A stretch of 64,000 bases of DNA from the NCBI GenBank assembly GCA_963795485.1, contig CAWCIL010000039.1, positions 558,001 to 622,000 on the forward strand, given 5' to 3'. This document shows, piece by piece, positions 60,380-64,000 of this stretch. Each line of letters starts with the position of its first letter. Position 1 is the first letter of the stretch. The notes beneath the pieces were generated by a model that ran no database searches, was not told where the DNA came from, and saw nothing but the letters and a program-made list of their open reading frames with translations. The stretch is from AP-15 sp963795485. GTDB lineage: Bacteria; Pseudomonadota; Alphaproteobacteria; ATCC43930; CGMCC-115725. Position numbers and translations under genes: made by a program.

Positions 60380-61694
60380 GCGATGGTGATCGGCAGGATG
60401 CGGAACCGACTGCATACGAATCTTGGACCGAGCTCTCCGGGCAACGGCAGAATTTTCGCGAAACGCTTGGGACGGAGCTCGAAACTCGTCAGACGGCATT
60501 GCAGGTGCCGAAGGCTGCGCAAGCGGGGTCGAGGCAGCGCCTGCTTGCCGTCTGGCCGTCGACCGCCGACGCGAATCTTCACCGACAGCGAAGCGGGTCA
60601 GATCGGGGGTGGCATATATCGCAAAGGGCTTGAGGCGGTCGAGCAAGGCGATCTGGCGCGGGGCGCCCGCTATTTCCGTCAAGCCGCGGAGCGATGGCCG
60701 AGGTCGGCTGGTTCGCCTATCGCCTCGCCAGCGTGTTGATCGCAAGGGCCGCCACGAAGAGGCGGATCGGATTTTCACCGCGAGGGCATTGCCATGCGTG
60801 CTGGCTCCCGATCTGGTTACCGATACTCGAATCCTGCTGGTCGGACCGAAACATTATGCAGACTCTCAGCGGCGCAGTGGCGGAGCCGGGCAATGCGGTC
60901 ATCGACGCCGACCTGACACGAAGATCCGGCGAGCGATCCTCCTCTTCCTGTCTTGCGATTCGACTTATTTCAAGCTTTATGCAGGCGCCGCGATCGCCTC
61001 GGCGCTGGCCAACAGCGCGGTCGATCTCGCCTGTCATATCCACATCGTGAACCCGGACCGCGACGCCATCGACGTGGAGACCCGGATACGCCGACGACAT
61101 GCCGGCCGCGCGGTCAGCTTTTCCAATGAATGCACCGATCTGTGCCGCCGCAGCGAGACCGAGCGCCGGGTCTATTACGCCTGCCGGCGCTTCCAGCTGC
61201 TGCCCGCCATCCTGCGCCGGGCCGGCGGATCGGTCATCGTCGCCGATGTCGACCAGCTCGTGGTCCGCGGCCTCGACCCGGTGCTTTCAGCGGTCCGGGA
61301 TGCGGATCTCGGCTTGATCGAGTTTGGCGAGCTCGCCTATGCGAGTCCCTTGGCGACGATTTCTGCCTCGGCGGTGGTCGCCCGGGCCACCGACGGCGCG
61401 CGCCGCTATTTCGACCTCGTCGCCGCCTATATCGACTATTGCTTCGAGCACGATCTGTGGGTCTGGCATCTCGACCAGGCGGCGCTTTACGCCGCCAAGC
61501 TGATGGTCGAATCGCAGGGCGAGCCGGTGAGCATCCGGCCGCTCGACCCGGCGATCCTCGAATCGACCGCGTTCGACGCTGCTGCGGCTGGCGGCGCCGC
61601 CCCCGGCACCGTGTTCTGGTCGATCACTCACTCGCTGTCGTCGAACGCGGCCAAGCGCGGGCTCGATCTGTTCGCGCGCTACAACTCGCCATAA
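60380..61694 (+). pseudogene. TPR-containing GT-A-like glycosyltransferase, several frameshifts
   Basis: Pieces in order are SWTELSGQRQNFRETLGTEL (frame from 60421), GIYRKGLEAVEQGDLARGA and RYFRQAAERWP, EVGWFAYRLASVLIA, KGRHEEADRIF, and then KIRRAILLFLSCDSTYFKLY to the stop at 61694. The first four form TPR-like helices. The last is a nucleotide-diphospho-sugar transferase with VADVDQLV, a DxD motif, and VWHLDQAALYA. Joining needs base additions near 60693 and 60752, a removal near 60580, and more near 60870-60930. So at least four indels exist. The gene starts somewhere near 60350, and its exact start is not fixed. Confidence 0.5.
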
Positions 61695-61715
61695 ACCGGC
61701 ACCGCACGTCCTCTC

Positions 61716-62972
61716 ATGCCGGTCGCTTCAACCAAAGGTGCCGCGCCGAGCGGCCGGACGAAGTTCGCCTTTGTGTCGAACAGCCTGCCGCCGGCCTGGT
61801 CGGGTCAGTCGGTGGTGATCGGGCGGCTTCTGGCGCCGGTTGATCCGCAATCCTATTGTCTGATCACGCAGCAACCGGCGGCGAGCGACGCGCAGCATTG
61901 GATCGCCTCGCTGCCGGCGCGGCGCCACCAACTGCCCCGCGAAGCGACGGCGAGGCGACTGGCCTGTCCCGGAGCCTGGCCGGTGACGGTCCTCTGCGGT
62001 CTGGCGGCGACCGTCTTTGTGCGCGCCCGGCGCATCGCCGACATCGCCCGGCGCGACGGCTGCGGTGCGATCGTCGGGGCGACCGCAGATTTGGCGAACC
62101 TGCCGGCCTCGTTCCTGGCCGCCAAGCTGATCGGCGCCCGGTTTTACGCCTATCTCTTCGATTCTTACGAATACCAATGGACCCGCCCGATCGACCGATG
62201 GCTCGCGCACCGGCTCGGCCACTTGATGCTCCGCCGGGCACAGGGCGTCATCGTCCCAAACGATGCGCTGCGCCGCGAGATCGAGCAGCGGCACGGTGTC
62301 CAGGCGACGGTCGTCCCCAACCCCTTCGAGCATTTGGCCGCACCCGTGACCGAGCCGGCGCCGCGCGGCGACGGCGAGGTCACGATGTTGTTTTCCGGCG
62401 CGGTCTACCACGTCAACGCCGGAGCGTTTCGTAACCTGGTCACGGCGCTGACGCGGCCCGGCCTGGAGCGGGTCCGGCTTCATCTCTACACCGCGCAATC
62501 GGCCGCAGAGCTTGCCGCTTACGGGATCCTCGGCGAGCGCCTCATCGTTCACCCGCACGTTCCGACCGCCGAGGCGGCGCTCCTGCAGCAGCGGGCCGAC
62601 ATCCTGTTTCTGCCCTACGCCTTCGATTCGCCGGTGCCGGAGATCATCCGAACCTCGACCCCGAGCAAGATGAGCGATTACCTCGCCGCGGCGCGCCCAA
62701 TTCTCGTCCATGCCGGCGCCGATGCCCTGGTCTGCGACTATTTTCGCGCCCATCGCTGCGGCATCGTCGTCGACCGCGACGAACCCGCCGCACTCGCCGC
62801 CGCGATCGCCGAGCTGCTCGCCCGTCCGGATCTGCGCGCCGACTTGGCGAGTTGGGCCCGGCGGCGCGCGCTCGCCGATTTCGACCCCGATCAGAGCCGC
62901 AGCCGGTTCCTGTCGGTAATCGACGGAGCGTCCGACGATCTCGCGGCGCCGAGACCGAGCAGGGCGCTGTAG
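61716..62972 (+). CDS. GT4-like glycosyltransferase
   Basis: The 418-residue GT-B protein starts FAFVSNSLPPAWSGQSVVIG with the Gly-rich N-lobe, has the connecting segment GVIVPNDALRREIE, and ends with DILFLPYAFDSPVPEIIRTS and TPSKMSDYLAAARPILVHAG, the E...KMSDYLA donor-binding site. It is intact and follows the TPR-transferase by 21 bases. The sugar is not predicted. Confidence 0.8.
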   Translation: MPVASTKGAAPSGRTKFAFVSNSLPPAWSGQSVVIGRLLAPVDPQSYCLITQQPAASDAQHWIASLPARRHQLPREATARRLACPGAWPVTVLCGLAATVFVRARRIADIARRDGCGAIVGATADLANLPASFLAAKLIGARFYAYLFDSYEYQWTRPIDRWLAHRLGHLMLRRAQGVIVPNDALRREIEQRHGVQATVVPNPFEHLAAPVTEPAPRGDGEVTMLFSGAVYHVNAGAFRNLVTALTRPGLERVRLHLYTAQSAAELAAYGILGERLIVHPHVPTAEAALLQQRADILFLPYAFDSPVPEIIRTSTPSKMSDYLAAARPILVHAGADALVCDYFRAHRCGIVVDRDEPAALAAAIAELLARPDLRADLASWARRRALADFDPDQSRSRFLSVIDGASDDLAAPRPSRAL

Positions 62973-64000
62973 CGGGGGGCGATCAGCGCGATGTCGAAAT
63001 GCCGGCTCCAGGGCCGCAGCTGGGCGGCCGACATCGGCCGGGCCAAGCGCTGCTCCATGGCCGCCGCCAGCCCGGCGGCGTCTCCCGGCAGGCTGAGCGG
63101 TCCGAATGTCGCCGCCGGCAACAATGCCCGCACCGCGGCGCCCGAATCGACGCTGACGACGTTGGCGCCGCAGGCCAAAGCTTCCGCAAGGACCAGCGAA
63201 AAGCCCTCGGCCAGCGACGACGACGCGACCAATGCCGCGCGGGACATGAAGGCCCAGGGGTTTGCGACAAAGCCGCAAAAATCGACGGCTTCACCGATCG
63301 CCAGCCGCCCGGCCAGCGAGCGCAGCCGATCGGCCTCTGGCCCATCGCCAAGCAGGATCAGCCGCGCCACCACCCTCTGCCGGAGCCGGGCGAATGCACG
63401 CAACAAGGTCGCAAAATCCTTTTCCGGCGACAGCCGCCCGACCCCGAGGACGACCGGAATGCCGGCTTCGGCCAGCCACCGGTGCGGGCAGGGTGCCGCC
63501 GCCGCCTCGGCGATCCGCGCCAGCGGCAGCGGGTTCGGCACGACATGGATGCGCTTGCGCGGCCAGCGCAGCACCGCGGCCAACTCGTCGGCGACGCCGT
63601 CGGACACTGCGATCACCGCGTCGGCACGGAGGTAGAGCCGCGGCAGCAGCGCCCGGACCGCCCTGCGTCGCCATCGGGTCCCACCCTCTCGGCCGAGGGC
63701 AAAGCGCGCGGCCTCCTGCACCACCACCCGGCCGCGATGGCGGGCCAGGAGCCGGGCCGCAACCAGGGCGGCGAGGTTGCCGTGCGACATGCTCGACAGC
63801 AGCGGCAAGTCCGGCGATGTGCGCAGCAGCCGGGCCAGCGGCAACACCGCCCGCGACACCCGCGGCGCCCCGAGGTCGACAAACCGGGTCCCGCGCGCAA
63901 AATCTTCGCGCAATGGGCCGCTTCCGTCGGCCAGGATCACCGTGACCGCATAGTCCTGGTCCCGCCAAAAGCCGACCAGGTCGGCGAATGCGCGCTCGAC
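62891..64000 (-). CDS. GT4 family glycosyltransferase, runs off the window
   Basis: The part in the window encodes at least 369 residues, with no stop up to the right edge, so the N-terminus is missing. GRVVVQEAARFALG, VIAVSDGVADEL and IHVVPNPLPLARI are typical GT4 blocks. GVGRLSPEKDFATLLRAF and SSLAEGFSLVLAEALACG (E-x7-E) mark the donor site. It overlaps the convergent gene by 82 bases at the 3-prime ends, in antisense. Confidence 0.8.
   Translation of the reverse strand, partial: VERAFADLVGFWRDQDYAVTVILADGSGPLREDFARGTRFVDLGAPRVSRAVLPLARLLRTSPDLPLLSSMSHGNLAALVAARLLARHRGRVVVQEAARFALGREGGTRWRRRAVRALLPRLYLRADAVIAVSDGVADELAAVLRWPRKRIHVVPNPLPLARIAEAAAAPCPHRWLAEAGIPVVLGVGRLSPEKDFATLLRAFARLRQRVVARLILLGDGPEADRLRSLAGRLAIGEAVDFCGFVANPWAFMSRAALVASSSLAEGFSLVLAEALACGANVVSVDSGAAVRALLPAATFGPLSLPGDAAGLAAAMEQRLARPMSAAQLRPWSRHFDIALIAPRYSALLGLGAARSSDAPSITDRNRLRL

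Noticed and set aside
1..64000. tRNA, rRNA, CRISPR and transposase genes
   Set aside because: None was recognised. No CCA-ended cloverleaf, regularly spaced repeat array or DDE/transposase motif was noticed by reading.

Overview
The window reads as a chromosomal segment of a very GC-rich alphaproteobacterium, probably of the Rhodospirillales or a nearby order. Supporting this are the strong G/C third-position bias, the order rpmH-rnpA-yidD-yidC-engB-argB, the block aroB/aroK/xerD/accA, and a dispersed palindromic element whose translation gives the AGLVPAIH signature common in alphaproteobacterial intergenic DNA. The assignment to an order is an inference from gene order and composition. No tRNA, rRNA, CRISPR array, transposase or replication origin was recognised.

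Layout. 0.2-9.1 kb holds accessory metabolism: a flavoprotein, a cobalt nitrile hydratase/thiocyanate hydrolase cluster (scnB-scnA-scnC plus a P15K-like accessory gene, with scnA and scnC each frameshifted), a hydroxyacid dehydrogenase, a glutathione transferase, an AI-2E-type permease, a flavin-dependent dehydrogenase and a TVP38/DedA-like protein. 9.3-12.2 kb is an unusual three-gene operon of two tandem ferritin-like di-iron proteins and an HpnL-like membrane protein. 12.4-21.7 kb is housekeeping: ribosomal protein L34, RNase P protein, YidD, YidC, EngB, ArgB, a HAD nucleotidase, BolA, AroB, AroK, XerD and AccA. 21.9-24.1 kb has a DUF2076 protein and a split chromate transporter. 24.1-29.4 kb is a tightly coupled six-gene operon: nucleoside phosphorylase, DUF2064 transferase, GT87-like mannosyltransferase, radical SAM/SPASM enzyme, GT2 and a DoxX-like protein. 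Its product is unknown. 29.5-37.7 kb has a DUF1640 coiled-coil protein, an MmgE/PrpD protein, a TetR-controlled EmrAB-type efflux pair, NudC, a metallo-beta-lactamase-fold hydrolase and an orphan DUF5681 protein. 38.2-40.5 kb is a GAF-GAF-PAS class III adenylate cyclase preceded by a consensus CRP-type half-site pair. 40.5-44.5 kb is a ferredoxin-CYP153-lactonase-flavin monooxygenase operon. 44.7-64 kb is a surface polysaccharide locus: AsnB-type amidotransferase, Wzt/Wzm ABC export pair, three enzymes that would make a 2,6-dideoxy-N-acetyl-L-sugar nucleotide, several methyltransferases, a 1,023-residue double glycosyltransferase and at least four further glycosyltransferases, one of which leaves the window.

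How the genes work together. The polysaccharide locus has donor synthesis, assembly, methylation and export, with an ABC-type exporter whose Wzt carries the extra C-terminal domain that usually reads a modified non-reducing end. Capping by one of the methyltransferases is a reasonable inference. The CYP153 operon suggests oxidation of alkanes or other hydrophobic compounds.

Data quality. At least eleven single-base frameshifts can be resolved, nearly all needing the removal of one base from the given sequence. They hit scnA, scnC, a small hypothetical gene, the HpnL-like gene, the DUF2064 gene, emrA, wzt, two polysaccharide genes and a TPR glycosyltransferase. They may be genuine decay or uncorrected sequencing insertions, and the sequence alone cannot decide. 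The genes concerned are annotated as frameshifted with restored boundaries.
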